From an uncultured Bacillota bacterium (GTDB taxonomy: Bacteria > Bacillota_I > Bacilli_A > RF39 > UBA660), in contig CAMYZQ010000004.1 of NCBI GenBank assembly GCA_947303895.1, forward strand, positions 1 to 34,932: DNA of 34,932 bases, in the 5' to 3' direction. The translations under genes and the position numbers were made by a program. Positions 9,936-20,553 of this stretch are shown piece by piece. Within the stretch, counting starts at the first letter, position 1, and every line of letters begins with the position of its first letter. The notes below the pieces were generated by a model. That model saw nothing but the letters and a program-made list of their open reading frames with translations, was not told where the DNA came from and ran no database searches.

Positions 9936-9936
9936 T

Positions 9937-10968
9937 ATGGAATTTTTATATACTAAATATAGACCAAAGAATTTTTCAGAAGTTATAGGACAAGAATCAA
10001 TAGTTAAGATTTTAAAGCAGCAATTAGAAACTGATAATATTTTTAATTGTATGATTTTTTCAGGTGTTAGTGGTACGGGAAAAACTACAGTTGCTAGAAT
10101 CTTTGCTAATGAATTAAATAATCATATTGGTTTTCCAATTGAAATAGATGCTGCTTCTAATAATAGCGTAGATAATGTGAGACAAATAGTCGCCTCAGCT
10201 TCAGAAAGATCTGTTCATTGTAAATATAAAGTCTATATTATAGATGAGGCACACATGTTATCTATACAGGCTTGGAATGCTTTTTTAAAGACAGTTGAAG
10301 AGCCTCCTAAATATACGATATTCATTTTTTGTACTACAGAACCTCATAAAATTCCTGAGACTATTCAGAATAGATGTATGACATTTTACTTTACAAGAGT
10401 AGCATCTTCTTTAATAGAACAAAAATTAGATTTTATCTGTAGATCTGAAAATGAAACAGGAAGAAATATTACTAACTGGAATAACTCTATAAACTATATT
10501 AGTAGAATATGTGATGGTGAAGTGAGAAAAGCTATAAGTATGCTAGAAACATGTTTACATTATAGTAATGATATGTCAATAGAAAACATTCTTTTAGCTT
10601 TAGGAAATATATCGTATAGCTATTACTGTGATATTATTGATAATATATTAGATGGAAATATAAATAAAGTTAATTCTATTATAGATATTTTATATAATCA
10701 AGGAATTAATTTAAAACGATTTGTAGATCTATTTCTAGATTTTTGTTTGGATGTTTTAAAATATATATTATCTAATGATATTCAGACAACAAAATTTCCT
10801 ATACATCTAGAAAATAGTATAAAAAAGATTGCAAATTTTGATAAATCTGATAAGTATTATCTTTATTTTATAGATAAACTATTAGAATTAAAAAATATGA
10901 TTAAAGTAGATAATAATGAAAAAATTACTATTGAAGTAGTATTTTCTCAAATGTGTAGATTTATATGA
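9937..10968 (+). CDS. dnaX: DnaX-like clamp loader AAA+ ATPase (gamma/tau)
   Basis: MEFLYTKYRPKNFSEVIGQESIVKIL; Walker A GVSGTGKTT; IIDEAHMLS; SRC-like TIQNRC; ORF track start at 9871 extends too far upstream. Confidence 0.92.
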   Translation: MEFLYTKYRPKNFSEVIGQESIVKILKQQLETDNIFNCMIFSGVSGTGKTTVARIFANELNNHIGFPIEIDAASNNSVDNVRQIVASASERSVHCKYKVYIIDEAHMLSIQAWNAFLKTVEEPPKYTIFIFCTTEPHKIPETIQNRCMTFYFTRVASSLIEQKLDFICRSENETGRNITNWNNSINYISRICDGEVRKAISMLETCLHYSNDMSIENILLALGNISYSYYCDIIDNILDGNINKVNSIIDILYNQGINLKRFVDLFLDFCLDVLKYILSNDIQTTKFPIHLENSIKKIANFDKSDKYYLYFIDKLLELKNMIKVDNNEKITIEVVFSQMCRFI

Positions 10969-11765
10969 TTGGCCAAACAGAAATTATTAATTATATCAAT
11001 AATATACAATCTATTGACGATTTATCAAGGTCAATAGTTATTTCTGGTCCTTTTGGGATAGGAAGACATACATTATTTAAATATATTTGTGATAAATTTA
11101 ATTTTGATATAGAAGAAATAAATTATGATCTTTCTTTAGATATATTAAATGATATGTATAGTTTATCTATACCTAAAATGTATCTTGTTGATTTTGATAT
11201 GTTGAAAGAATCTAAACAGTTAGAAAGATTTCAAAATACTTTATTAAAGTTTATTGAAGAACCTCCTAAATTTGCTTGGATTACAATTATAGTTCCTGAT
11301 TGCAGTTTTATTTTAGAAACTGTGCTTAATAGATGTAAGATTTTTTATTTAAGTTCATACTCATTAAATGAATTAAGTCAAATAGCTAATTTATACGGTA
11401 AAGTTTTTAGTGATGAAGAACTCGTAAAACTTTCAACTCCTTATAATATAATAAATATTACTTCTAATGAACTAAAACAAATTCAAGATCTTATAGATAA
11501 TATTATTAATAATATGCATAGAGCTAATTTATCTAATGCATTGTCAATAAAGAAAAAATTTGATAGTGAAATAGATATATTTTTGTTTATACATTTATTT
11601 ATCATAAGTTTACATGATATATATTTAATTAATAATGATAAAAAATATTTTAATATTATTAAGTTGACACAAAAATTAACTAGAGACTTATATGTATTGA
11701 ATGTAAATAAATCTTATTTAATTGAAAATTATTTATTAAATTTAAAGCTTTTGTTTGATGATTGA
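10965..11765 (+). CDS. DNA polymerase III delta'-like clamp loader subunit
   Basis: MIGQTEIINYI..SIVISGPFGIGRHTLFKYI; EEPPKFAWITI; VLNRCKIFYL. Confidence 0.8.
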   Translation: MIGQTEIINYINNIQSIDDLSRSIVISGPFGIGRHTLFKYICDKFNFDIEEINYDLSLDILNDMYSLSIPKMYLVDFDMLKESKQLERFQNTLLKFIEEPPKFAWITIIVPDCSFILETVLNRCKIFYLSSYSLNELSQIANLYGKVFSDEELVKLSTPYNIINITSNELKQIQDLIDNIINNMHRANLSNALSIKKKFDSEIDIFLFIHLFIISLHDIYLINNDKKYFNIIKLTQKLTRDLYVLNVNKSYLIENYLLNLKLLFDD

Positions 11766-12624
11766 TATTGTAGAATTTAAAAAAGAGATAGAAAATAATT
11801 CATTAATATTAAATAAAGATCAACTATTTATTTTTATAGGTAAAGATATTTCATCTGAATTTCTTTTTGATCAGTATTTACATATTTATGCCATTAATAA
11901 TGGTTTAAATATTATTGTAGAGGATGAGTTATTTGATAATGTTGGATTTTTTGACTCTCAAAAATCCATTAGAATATTAAAGCTTAAAAATTTAAATAAA
12001 CAGATTATAGGTTTTAAAGGATGGATATTTTGTAATTCAGTATCAGAAGATATAAAGAACAATTATAAAAATATTATCAAGTTACCTAAGCTTGAGAAAT
12101 GGCAAATAATCGATTATATTTCTTCTATTTCTAATATCGAATTAGATCAGGCTGAACAATTATTTAATGAGTATAGTAATATTTATAAATTAAATAATGA
12201 ACTACAAAAATTATCTATTTTTAATAGAAATAGTTTTGATGAATTAAAAGATCAACTATTAGTATCTAATAACTATGAGATATTTGACTTAACAAATGCT
12301 ATTTTACAAAGAGATAAAATTAAATTACAAGAAATATATAAATCTAATTTACGAGTAGAATGTTTTGCTTTTCTAGCACTTCTTATAAAGAATTTTAAGC
12401 TTGTTATAGATATTCAACTAGCGAGAAATGCTACTGCAGAATCAGTAGGAATAAGTGGAAAACAATTTTGGGCAATAAAAAAATATAATTGTAATAAATA
12501 TTCTAAAGACGAATTAATTTATATATATAATATGTTAACTTCAATAGATTTATATATAAAGTCTGGATACATGAGTACAGATATTGTACAAGATTATATA
12601 GTATTTAAAATTTTATTTTTATAG
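11755..12624 (+). CDS. DNA polymerase III delta (HolA)-like subunit
   Basis: Position after dnaX/delta'; C-terminal FLALLIKNFKLVIDIQLARN..AESVGISGKQFWAIKKY resembles the HolA C-terminus. Confidence 0.65.
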   Translation: MMIDIVEFKKEIENNSLILNKDQLFIFIGKDISSEFLFDQYLHIYAINNGLNIIVEDELFDNVGFFDSQKSIRILKLKNLNKQIIGFKGWIFCNSVSEDIKNNYKNIIKLPKLEKWQIIDYISSISNIELDQAEQLFNEYSNIYKLNNELQKLSIFNRNSFDELKDQLLVSNNYEIFDLTNAILQRDKIKLQEIYKSNLRVECFAFLALLIKNFKLVIDIQLARNATAESVGISGKQFWAIKKYNCNKYSKDELIYIYNMLTSIDLYIKSGYMSTDIVQDYIVFKILFL

Positions 12625-12633
12625 GAGATTAAT

Positions 12634-13065
12634 ATGAGAACAGCTGAAATTTTTAATGGTAGAGAACTAATTACTGTAGCAGAAAATCATTCCTTTAGAC
12701 TTGATGGAGTATGGAATTGGGATGTTGGAACTGTAGTAACATTTCAAGTTAAGGCAGGAATAGAAGTTAAAGCTTTGGTTCAGGTAAAAGACGGTTTGGG
12801 AACTAAATTTTTAGTTACTGAAATAGTAACAGCAGATGATATAGCCGAAACAAAAGTTACTGCTGAAGAAGTAGAAGTAGAAGTGGTTAAGAATGAAGTA
12901 GTAGAAGAGTCTAAAACTGAAGCGGAAGAAAAGCCTAAAGTAAGTAATAGAATGACTAAAAGAGAAATTATAGAATTTATTGCTACTAATGATATAGATA
13001 TAGACACTAAGAATAAGACAAAAGCAGAAATTATTAGTATCCTTTCAGAAATGGGTTATATGTAA
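12634..13065 (+). CDS. hypothetical protein with C-terminal HeH/LEM-like motif
   Basis: Acidic E/V linker then TKREIIEFIATNDIDID..NKTKAEIISIL. Confidence 0.65.
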   Translation: MRTAEIFNGRELITVAENHSFRLDGVWNWDVGTVVTFQVKAGIEVKALVQVKDGLGTKFLVTEIVTADDIAETKVTAEEVEVEVVKNEVVEESKTEAEEKPKVSNRMTKREIIEFIATNDIDIDTKNKTKAEIISILSEMGYM

Positions 13066-13072
13066 AAGAATT

Positions 13073-14071
13073 ATGAAAATAGGAATCATAGGAGATATAC
13101 ACTTTAGTGAGTATTCATCTATTCTTAGAACAACAGGAAGAAAGTATTCTACTAGATTAGAGAATTGTATAGAATCAATAAATTGGGCTGAAGAAGTCAC
13201 TTCAGATTGCTATAAAGTTATCTATTTAGGAGATTTTTTTGATAAGTCTTCTTTAAATTCTAAAGAACTAACAGCATTAAGCGAGATTAGGTGGAATAGT
13301 TGTGAGCATGAATTTCTTGTTGGAAATCATGAGATGGGTATAAATAATCTTCTATTTAGTTCTGCTCATGTCCTAAAAGAAAATACTAGAAAATTTGTAG
13401 TAGATAAACCTTTCAAGTCTTATTTAGGAAATTGTGAATTATGTTATTTACCATACATATTAGAAGATAGTAAAAAATCTTCTATTAATGATTATTTTGG
13501 AAAATTAGAAGCAGAAAAGAGAGTTATATTTTCACATAATGATATTGCAGGAATTCAGTTAGGAAAATTTATTTCTAAAGCTGGATTCTCTATAGAAGAT
13601 ATAGAGGCAAATTGTAATTTATTTATTAATGGGCATCTTCATAATGGTTCTAATATAACAAATAAAATAATTAATATTGGTAATTTAACAGGACAAAATT
13701 TTTCAGAAGATGGGTTTAAGTATGAACATCATATTTTAATTTTAGATACTGATACTTTAGAATATGAGTTTTATAAAAATCCTTTTGCTATAAATTTTTA
13801 TAAGCTTGAGAATATAGAGGATATTTATAAAGTAGAAAATGGTGTTATTACTATAAAAGTAATAGAAGACAATATTACCAGAACAAAAAAATTAGTATCA
13901 GAAAATAAAAATGTTTTAGTATCTAGAATTATTGTTGAGCACAATAATATTAAAACTGAAGATCAAAAATTATCTTCAATAGATCATTTAGATGAATTTA
14001 GAAAATTTGTTTTACAGGAGATTGGAACCTCTGACTTAGTTCAAGAGGAATTAGATATTATAGATGGCTAA
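13073..14071 (+). CDS. sbcD: SbcD/Mre11/gp47-like nuclease subunit
   Basis: GIIGDIHFSEY; YLGDFFD; VGNHEM; FSHND; NGHLH metallophosphoesterase motifs. Confidence 0.9.
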   Translation: MKIGIIGDIHFSEYSSILRTTGRKYSTRLENCIESINWAEEVTSDCYKVIYLGDFFDKSSLNSKELTALSEIRWNSCEHEFLVGNHEMGINNLLFSSAHVLKENTRKFVVDKPFKSYLGNCELCYLPYILEDSKKSSINDYFGKLEAEKRVIFSHNDIAGIQLGKFISKAGFSIEDIEANCNLFINGHLHNGSNITNKIINIGNLTGQNFSEDGFKYEHHILILDTDTLEYEFYKNPFAINFYKLENIEDIYKVENGVITIKVIEDNITRTKKLVSENKNVLVSRIIVEHNNIKTEDQKLSSIDHLDEFRKFVLQEIGTSDLVQEELDIIDG

Positions 14072-15917
14072 GATTTATTTTAAACATTTATCAATTACTA
14101 ATTTTATGTCTTATGAAACTGCTGAAATAGACTTGAATAAAACTGGTAATATTTTAGTTGGAGGCATAAATAATAATCCTGATGATAATGCTAAGTCTAA
14201 CGGTTGTGGTAAAAGTAGTTTATTTTCAGCTTTGTGTTGGTGTTTAACCGGAGAAACAGTTAGTGGTGCTAAAGATGTTGCTAATATATATTTAAATGGT
14301 AAAACTGAAGTTTCAATAACTTTTGATTTAGACGGAAATTCTTATAAAATTACAAGAACAAAAAATCCTAGTAACTTATTTATTTATATAAACGGGGAAA
14401 ATAAATCAGGTAAAGGAATTAGAGATACTTCAGAATTACTAGAAGAATATATTCCACAATTATCTTCTTCTTTGATTAATTCTGTAATTATATTAGGTCA
14501 AGGACTACCTCAGAGGTTTACTAATAATTCACCCTCTGGTAGAAAAGAAGTATTAGAAAAATTATCTAATTCTGATTTTATGATTACTGATCTAAAAGAA
14601 AGGCTGTCAAAAAGAAAAATAACTCTTTTAGATCAACAAAGACAACTACAAGATGATAATTTAACTAATTCTACTTCAATAAAATTAAATAATGATAATA
14701 TTAGGTTATTAACAGAAGAATTAAATACTTTAGAAAGTAAAGAAGATTTAATTATTTCATTAAATAAAGTAGAATCAAGGTTAGATGAATTATCAGAAGA
14801 AATCATAGAGTTTGAAGAGCTAGATGAGGTATTTCAGGAAACTTTTTCTGATAAAAATCTTGAATATACTAAAATTAATAATGAATATTTAGATGCATTA
14901 AATTCTGTAGAGCAAGTAGATACTAAAGAACAAGAAGATAAACTTTTAGATCTAAAGAGTGAATATAAATTATTAAATAATAAAATTAGAGAACTAGAAA
15001 ATGTAACCGATATATGTCCTACTTGTGGTCAAAAGCTTCCTAATGTAACTAAGTTTGACACTACTGATTTAAGAATAGAATTAGACAATAAATTAAAATC
15101 TATTTCAACTTTAGAACAAGAGATTGATAATATAAATATTAAAAACAAAAATAATATTAGTTTATGTAAACAATTGTTTGATGAGAAAATAAATGACATA
15201 AAAGAAGATCTCGATATAATTAAAACTGATATTGTTGAAAATAATAAAAAATTACAAAGTATCAATAATACTAAAGTAGAATTAGAAAAAGAAAAGCTTG
15301 ATATTGAAAATAGAATAAATTCATTAGAAGAAAATATTTTATATAGAAAAAATAAAATATTAGATTTAACTGAAAAGAATAAAAAACTTAACGAAAAGTT
15401 GTATAATAATAATGAGCAATTAGATATTATTAATGAAAGAATATCTATAAACTCAAAAATGCAAACATTAGTTAAAAGAGATTTTAGAGGTTATCTTCTT
15501 AATAATGTTATTTCATTCATTGAAATGCAGGCTAAAACTTATTCTTTAGTAGTTTTTGGTACTGATAAATTATCTTTTAAATTAAACAATAATAATATTG
15601 ATATAGCTTATGATAATAAAGATTATAGTGTATTAAGTGGTGGTGAAAAACAAAAACTTGATATTATTATTCAATTTGCTATTAGAGATATGCTTTGTAC
15701 ATTCTTAGATTTTTCGTCAAACATTTTGGTTTTAGATGAAATTACTGATTCATTAGACAGTATAGGCGTAAATAACATATTTGATTTAATAGATTCAAAT
15801 TTAAATGATGTAGAAGTAGTCTATATTATTTCTCATCATGTTGATGAGTTAGAAATTCCTGCAGACGGTGAAATAATTATTATAAAAGGAGAGGATAAGA
15901 TTAGTAGGATAGTTTAA
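14064..15917 (+). CDS. sbcC: SbcC/Rad50/gp46-like ATPase
   Basis: NFMSYETAEIDLN; NGCGKSSLFSALCWCLTGE; CPTCGQ zinc hook; LSGGEKQKLDIIIQFA; LVLDEITDSLD. Confidence 0.93.
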   Translation: MAKIYFKHLSITNFMSYETAEIDLNKTGNILVGGINNNPDDNAKSNGCGKSSLFSALCWCLTGETVSGAKDVANIYLNGKTEVSITFDLDGNSYKITRTKNPSNLFIYINGENKSGKGIRDTSELLEEYIPQLSSSLINSVIILGQGLPQRFTNNSPSGRKEVLEKLSNSDFMITDLKERLSKRKITLLDQQRQLQDDNLTNSTSIKLNNDNIRLLTEELNTLESKEDLIISLNKVESRLDELSEEIIEFEELDEVFQETFSDKNLEYTKINNEYLDALNSVEQVDTKEQEDKLLDLKSEYKLLNNKIRELENVTDICPTCGQKLPNVTKFDTTDLRIELDNKLKSISTLEQEIDNINIKNKNNISLCKQLFDEKINDIKEDLDIIKTDIVENNKKLQSINNTKVELEKEKLDIENRINSLEENILYRKNKILDLTEKNKKLNEKLYNNNEQLDIINERISINSKMQTLVKRDFRGYLLNNVISFIEMQAKTYSLVVFGTDKLSFKLNNNNIDIAYDNKDYSVLSGGEKQKLDIIIQFAIRDMLCTFLDFSSNILVLDEITDSLDSIGVNNIFDLIDSNLNDVEVVYIISHHVDELEIPADGEIIIIKGEDKISRIV

Positions 15918-16768
15918 TGTTATTTTCTAAACCTAACATAAAATATACTGATATGTGTATATATGTGGATTCTATAGTAGAAAAAGAGAATCCAACTGAA
16001 CAAGAATTGAATAAGTGTTTTGAGTACATATATCATATAGGATTTATGTTAGCTCATAAACATAAATATTTTAATAAAAGTTATTATTATGAAGAATTTG
16101 CATTATTTTTAGCTACAGAAGTAATGCACAGGCTATTTTTCAATCCAAAATTAAAAGAAATATCTGAAGAAGGAGAGCCTTCATTAACTAAAATTAAAAG
16201 TGTTTTAAACTATATGAAGGCTATTATCTATGGGCGTAAAGTTGAGTTTGAACAACAGACTTATTCTCAACAGCTTTCAAGAAATTCAGAAGAAAGTAAT
16301 TTTTCTTATACTTATAATGAAGATTTATATCAATCTTTAAAAGAAACTGAGGTAAAATTATATTTTAATAGTCTATCGAAAACTGTTAAACATATTGTTT
16401 ATAATAAAAATTTTTATAAGAATGATAAACTATTAATGAAAAATATTTATATAAGTTGTTTATTGACAGTTTTAAATGGGTTTACTTTTACTAATTCAGA
16501 TATTTTGAAATTAAATAATACTTATTCTTCAATAGAGTCAAAATATAGATTATTAGGAAGATTATATTCTAAAAACAGAGATGAGGCATTAGTCTTATAT
16601 CATTTAGATGAAAAATATAGTGACTATATAAAAGTATTAGCAAATAAAGTTTATAAACAGATTAAAGAAGATTTATCAGATTTATCGAGTCAATCATTTG
16701 CTTTATCTGATGATGTTATAACTAATATTCTATTTTTAGAAGTAAATGGAGAAGATTATAACGAATGA
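15917..16768 (+). CDS. hypothetical protein
   Basis: ORF in operon. Confidence 0.75.
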   Translation: MLFSKPNIKYTDMCIYVDSIVEKENPTEQELNKCFEYIYHIGFMLAHKHKYFNKSYYYEEFALFLATEVMHRLFFNPKLKEISEEGEPSLTKIKSVLNYMKAIIYGRKVEFEQQTYSQQLSRNSEESNFSYTYNEDLYQSLKETEVKLYFNSLSKTVKHIVYNKNFYKNDKLLMKNIYISCLLTVLNGFTFTNSDILKLNNTYSSIESKYRLLGRLYSKNRDEALVLYHLDEKYSDYIKVLANKVYKQIKEDLSDLSSQSFALSDDVITNILFLEVNGEDYNE

Positions 16769-17133
16769 GCACACTTAGAAAAGAACTAGATAACTTAAAA
16801 ATGACAGATACTTTTTCTCTTATTTTATTTGTTTTATACAAAATAAGAGATGTAGATGAGTATTCTACTTTAAGTGAACTTGCATATATTTTAGATAAAG
16901 ATACTTTATTAAATCTATGTGAATATTTTGGCGGTTTAACTATACGTATTCCAACAATTGATGAGTTAGATTCAATAATTAATTCATTATTGCTTTATCA
17001 GTATATAAATATTGATGGTTATTCATATAAAGATGCTGTAGAAAAAATTGGATTTGACTCATTTCAATTAAGAAAAATAAAAAAAGACTATAACAATATT
17101 TGTTCTATTTTAAATAATTATTCGTTGAGCTAA
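16765..17133 (+). CDS. hypothetical protein
   Basis: ORF in operon. Confidence 0.7.
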   Translation: MSTLRKELDNLKMTDTFSLILFVLYKIRDVDEYSTLSELAYILDKDTLLNLCEYFGGLTIRIPTIDELDSIINSLLLYQYINIDGYSYKDAVEKIGFDSFQLRKIKKDYNNICSILNNYSLS

Positions 17134-17322
17134 ATGTTTGAGAAAAATTTACTTACTATAAAAAATGATTTAAAATATCATAAAAGGGATAAGGACTACT
17201 TAATTAAATTTTTTATACAAAAGCGTCTTAATGATTCTTTATCTAGTTATTTTAAAAATTTAGAATCTAGCGTATATGCACTTGTAGTAGCTAATCCTGA
17301 AAAAGTAATAAAGGAAATGTAA
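17134..17322 (+). CDS. hypothetical protein
   Basis: ORF in operon. Confidence 0.6.
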   Translation: MFEKNLLTIKNDLKYHKRDKDYLIKFFIQKRLNDSLSSYFKNLESSVYALVVANPEKVIKEM

Positions 17323-17651
17323 TGAAGCGTAAACTTTTAAATGATATATCAACTATATATTCAATTAGAGCTTCTATATTAAATAAATTAACAGAATTAG
17401 CTGAATTATGCATATGTGATTATCTTGTAGAAGCTAAATTGTTAGATGATGATCTATTAGAAATAAATATAGGAATTGGAAAAATATTAATTCTAATTTT
17501 AGAAGATTCTTTAGAATATCAATTTATTCCTTCTAGCAGATTAGAGCAACTAATATGTGATTCAATTATTAAATTAAAAAGTCCATTAGTATCTAAGTCT
17601 GAACAAGGACTAGAAGAAAAGTTGGTTTCCACATATAAGGAGTTATTTTAA
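17322..17651 (+). CDS. hypothetical protein
   Basis: ORF in operon. Confidence 0.65.
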   Translation: MKRKLLNDISTIYSIRASILNKLTELAELCICDYLVEAKLLDDDLLEINIGIGKILILILEDSLEYQFIPSSRLEQLICDSIIKLKSPLVSKSEQGLEEKLVSTYKELF

Positions 17652-18127
17652 TGGTTCCTGACACAATTAAATTAACTACTGATTCAAAAGATATTGAAAA
17701 GTATATCTTAGAAGAAGAAAACTTAGATGATCTTAATGATATAGTTAAATTATTTAATATTTCTTTAAAGAAAAAAGACTTAATAAGAAATAGTAAATTA
17801 AGTGAAGCTCAAGATAAAATAGTAGAACAGATTACTACTAGAGTGTCTGAAAGACCAGATAATTTTAGTAATGAAGATTTATTAAAATATTATAAAACAA
17901 TTCAAGACACTTTAACTAAAATGGACGGATCTTTAGATGATGTTAAAGTACCTACTATACAATTAAATCAACAAATTAATATTGCTCAGGACGAATTTGA
18001 TAGAGAGTCAAGAAAGAAAATAATAGATACTGTAAATCAAATTTTAAGTGTAGCTAAAGAGAGTTCACAGGAAATAAAAGATGTTATTGACTTGAATGAA
18101 GGAGATATAGAAACTATAAATGACTGA
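17651..18127 (+). CDS. hypothetical protein
   Basis: ORF in operon. Confidence 0.7.
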   Translation: MVPDTIKLTTDSKDIEKYILEEENLDDLNDIVKLFNISLKKKDLIRNSKLSEAQDKIVEQITTRVSERPDNFSNEDLLKYYKTIQDTLTKMDGSLDDVKVPTIQLNQQINIAQDEFDRESRKKIIDTVNQILSVAKESSQEIKDVIDLNEGDIETIND

Positions 18128-19277
18128 TAATTTGTTAAAAAGACCAGATGAATCTGATGTTGAATATAAAAATAGAATTTATTTATATAGAGATATATAT
18201 GGGTTAACTTGGGGAGATATTGCTGATATAATAAATAGTGAATTGAATACTAGTTATTCAGCAGATAAATATAGAAAAGAATCTTATAAAGTTCTTGATA
18301 ATGACTATTCTCAAATATTAAAGTTAGATGATAAACTTCTAGAGTACAAAAAAGAGAAAGTAAAATTAAATGATCAAAGAACTCAAATCACTGCTCTTAC
18401 TAGATTAGCAGCAAGAGAAGAAACCTTTAGAGATATTGCTATTGAAGTTGCTGCTAATATTTCAAAAGATCGGATACTAGAGCTTCCTGAAAAGATAGAT
18501 ATTAAAAATGAAGAAAAGAAAGCTATTCTTTGTATTGGAGATTGGCATTATGGACTAGAAGTAGATCTATTTTATAATACTTATAATACTGAGATTGCTG
18601 TAGAAAGAATTACAAAACTATTAAACTCTGTTCTAGTTAAAATTAAAGAACATAATATAGATGATTTATATGTAATTAATCTAGGTGATATGATTTCAGG
18701 AAGAATTCATTTACCTTTAAGAATCAATAATAGAATTGATACTGTTCAACAAACTATTGAGATTTCTGAAGTGTTAGCAGAATTTTTAACTATACTATCT
18801 CAATACACCCATGTTAATTATATATCAGTTTCTGATAATCATTCTAGAGTAGAGCCAAATAAAAAAGAATCTTTAAATACAGAATCTTTTGCTAGAATTA
18901 TTGATTGGTTTTTACAAGAAAGATTGTCTAATAATAAGAATGTTGATTTTATAGAAAATAATTTTTCTGAAGATTTTGCTATATTTTCTGTATTTGATCA
19001 TAGTGTAGTAGCAGTTCATGGTGATAAAGATCCACAGAGAGGAATTGTTGATAGATTAAATTCATATATGCAAGGTCATATTGATTTATTGATATCGGCT
19101 CATAGACATCATTTTACTGCTGATGAAAATAATTTTACAGAATTCTATTGTAATGGATCTCTAATAGGTCAAGATCAATATTCTGCTGACTTAAGACTGA
19201 ATAGTAAACCTTCACAGCTTTTATTTATTTGCACACCAGAAAATTTTTCTGAAATTATTTATAAGATAAAACTCTAA
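18120..19277 (+). CDS. metallophosphoesterase with N-terminal helix-turn-helix-like region
   Basis: CIGDWHYGLEVD; NLGDMISG; VSDNHSR; VVAVHGDKD; SAHRHH. Confidence 0.85.
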   Translation: MTDNLLKRPDESDVEYKNRIYLYRDIYGLTWGDIADIINSELNTSYSADKYRKESYKVLDNDYSQILKLDDKLLEYKKEKVKLNDQRTQITALTRLAAREETFRDIAIEVAANISKDRILELPEKIDIKNEEKKAILCIGDWHYGLEVDLFYNTYNTEIAVERITKLLNSVLVKIKEHNIDDLYVINLGDMISGRIHLPLRINNRIDTVQQTIEISEVLAEFLTILSQYTHVNYISVSDNHSRVEPNKKESLNTESFARIIDWFLQERLSNNKNVDFIENNFSEDFAIFSVFDHSVVAVHGDKDPQRGIVDRLNSYMQGHIDLLISAHRHHFTADENNFTEFYCNGSLIGQDQYSADLRLNSKPSQLLFICTPENFSEIIYKIKL

Positions 19278-19361
19278 ATAACCTTATAATATAAAGACAA
19301 CACTAAGTCCTAAGATAAGTCCACATAGGTAAGTTCTTAGGTAAATGTAAAGGAGAAAACA

Positions 19362-19799
19362 ATGAAATATTATAGTGAAAAATTAGATAAGATGTTTGAT
19401 AGTGAAGATGATCTTTTTAAAGCTGAAGAAGAGAAAGCTGAAAATGAGCTTGCTGTGGAGAAAGAAAAGACAGCACTCAGTAAAGCTAAAAAAGCTGAAG
19501 CTGATAAAGTACAACTTACAGACAAAGAGGTAGATGAAGCTCAGGAAAACCTTAAAAAGGTTAGGGAAGAGGCACAGGCTAAAATTGATGCTGCTCGTAA
19601 AGAAGCAGAAGATATGCTTAAAGAGGCATATAAAAAGCTGAGTGTAGCTCAAGAGCATAGGTTTGAAGCACTAAAGGCTTTTAATGAAAAATTTGGCCCA
19701 TATAAAACATATTATACTGGAGAAAAAGCCTATAATGAGTTTCAAAAGACATTGAGATATTTTGATAATATATTTAATGATTTTAGGTGGTTTTTCTAA
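19362..19799 (+). CDS. coiled-coil protein
   Basis: Alternating E/K/A heptad-like sequence; aaaggagaaaac RBS. Confidence 0.75.
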   Translation: MKYYSEKLDKMFDSEDDLFKAEEEKAENELAVEKEKTALSKAKKAEADKVQLTDKEVDEAQENLKKVREEAQAKIDAARKEAEDMLKEAYKKLSVAQEHRFEALKAFNEKFGPYKTYYTGEKAYNEFQKTLRYFDNIFNDFRWFF

Positions 19800-19828
19800 T
19801 ATTAGAAAATAGGTTATTTAGAGATAAT

Positions 19829-19862
19829 ATAGGGGATATAGTTAATTCTGTATCCCCTATTT
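19829..19862 (+). terminator. stem-loop terminator candidate
   Basis: ATAGGGGATATAG-TTAATT-CTGTATCCCCTAT near-perfect inverted repeat; U-tract is weak. Confidence 0.6.
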
Positions 19863-19883
19863 GAAATATTGGTAGGTAATAAA

Positions 19884-20225
19884 ATGGCAATTAAGCATGT
19901 AAGAGAATATTATGAAAGAATGGTTTCAGATTATGTAGAGATGAAACGCGTTCTAGAAGAAATGGAAAAATTATCAGAAGAAAAAGCATCAATAGCTTTA
20001 TCAAATATAGAACAAATTAGAGAGCAAGTTAAAATATTAGAAGCTAATTATAAACGTTTAGCATATATAATGTTTTTATTAAATCAACCTAATAAAGACA
20101 GTAAAAAACAAAGATATTTAAATAGAGAAAAAAAGAAGCTAGATAATATTCCAGTATCTAACAGGGAAGAAGCAGTAATTGAAGAAAATACTAGAATACT
20201 TGAAACATTAAAATCATATTTTTAA
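19884..20225 (+). CDS. hypothetical coiled-coil protein
   Basis: MAIKHVREYYERMV...; ATG 19884 preferred over track start 19869. Confidence 0.7.
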   Translation: MAIKHVREYYERMVSDYVEMKRVLEEMEKLSEEKASIALSNIEQIREQVKILEANYKRLAYIMFLLNQPNKDSKKQRYLNREKKKLDNIPVSNREEAVIEENTRILETLKSYF

Positions 20226-20238
20226 CGTTTTTAATATA

Positions 20239-20255
20239 TGCTAAATTATTTATAA
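20239..20255 (+). promoter_or_regulatory. candidate phage promoter motif TGCTAAATTATTTATAA
   Basis: Same 16-mer pattern in three gene-start gaps (4641, 20239, 32238). Confidence 0.5.
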
Positions 20256-20271
20256 CACGAGAGGAAAACTA

Positions 20272-20550
20272 ATGGATGAGAATAAGCTTGAATTGCTAGA
20301 TATCGTTGGTCTAGAGCCTGATGGAGATATTATTGATAATTATTATGTAATAAATCTCTATGATTATGATACATTCAATAATGTGTATAATAAATTAGAA
20401 AAGAATATTGAGTGTGAAAGAGATAGTGATCAAACTTCATTAGATGAAGAAGCAGCACATATTACATATGTCTATAAAGACGTTTTAGTAGAATTAGTTG
20501 CATTATTTAATTCTGATGAGTATTCACTAAATATATATGAGGAAAACTAA
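20272..20550 (+). CDS. hypothetical acidic protein
   Basis: ORF with agaggaaaac RBS. Confidence 0.7.
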   Translation: MDENKLELLDIVGLEPDGDIIDNYYVINLYDYDTFNNVYNKLEKNIECERDSDQTSLDEEAAHITYVYKDVLVELVALFNSDEYSLNIYEEN

Positions 20551-20553
20551 TTA

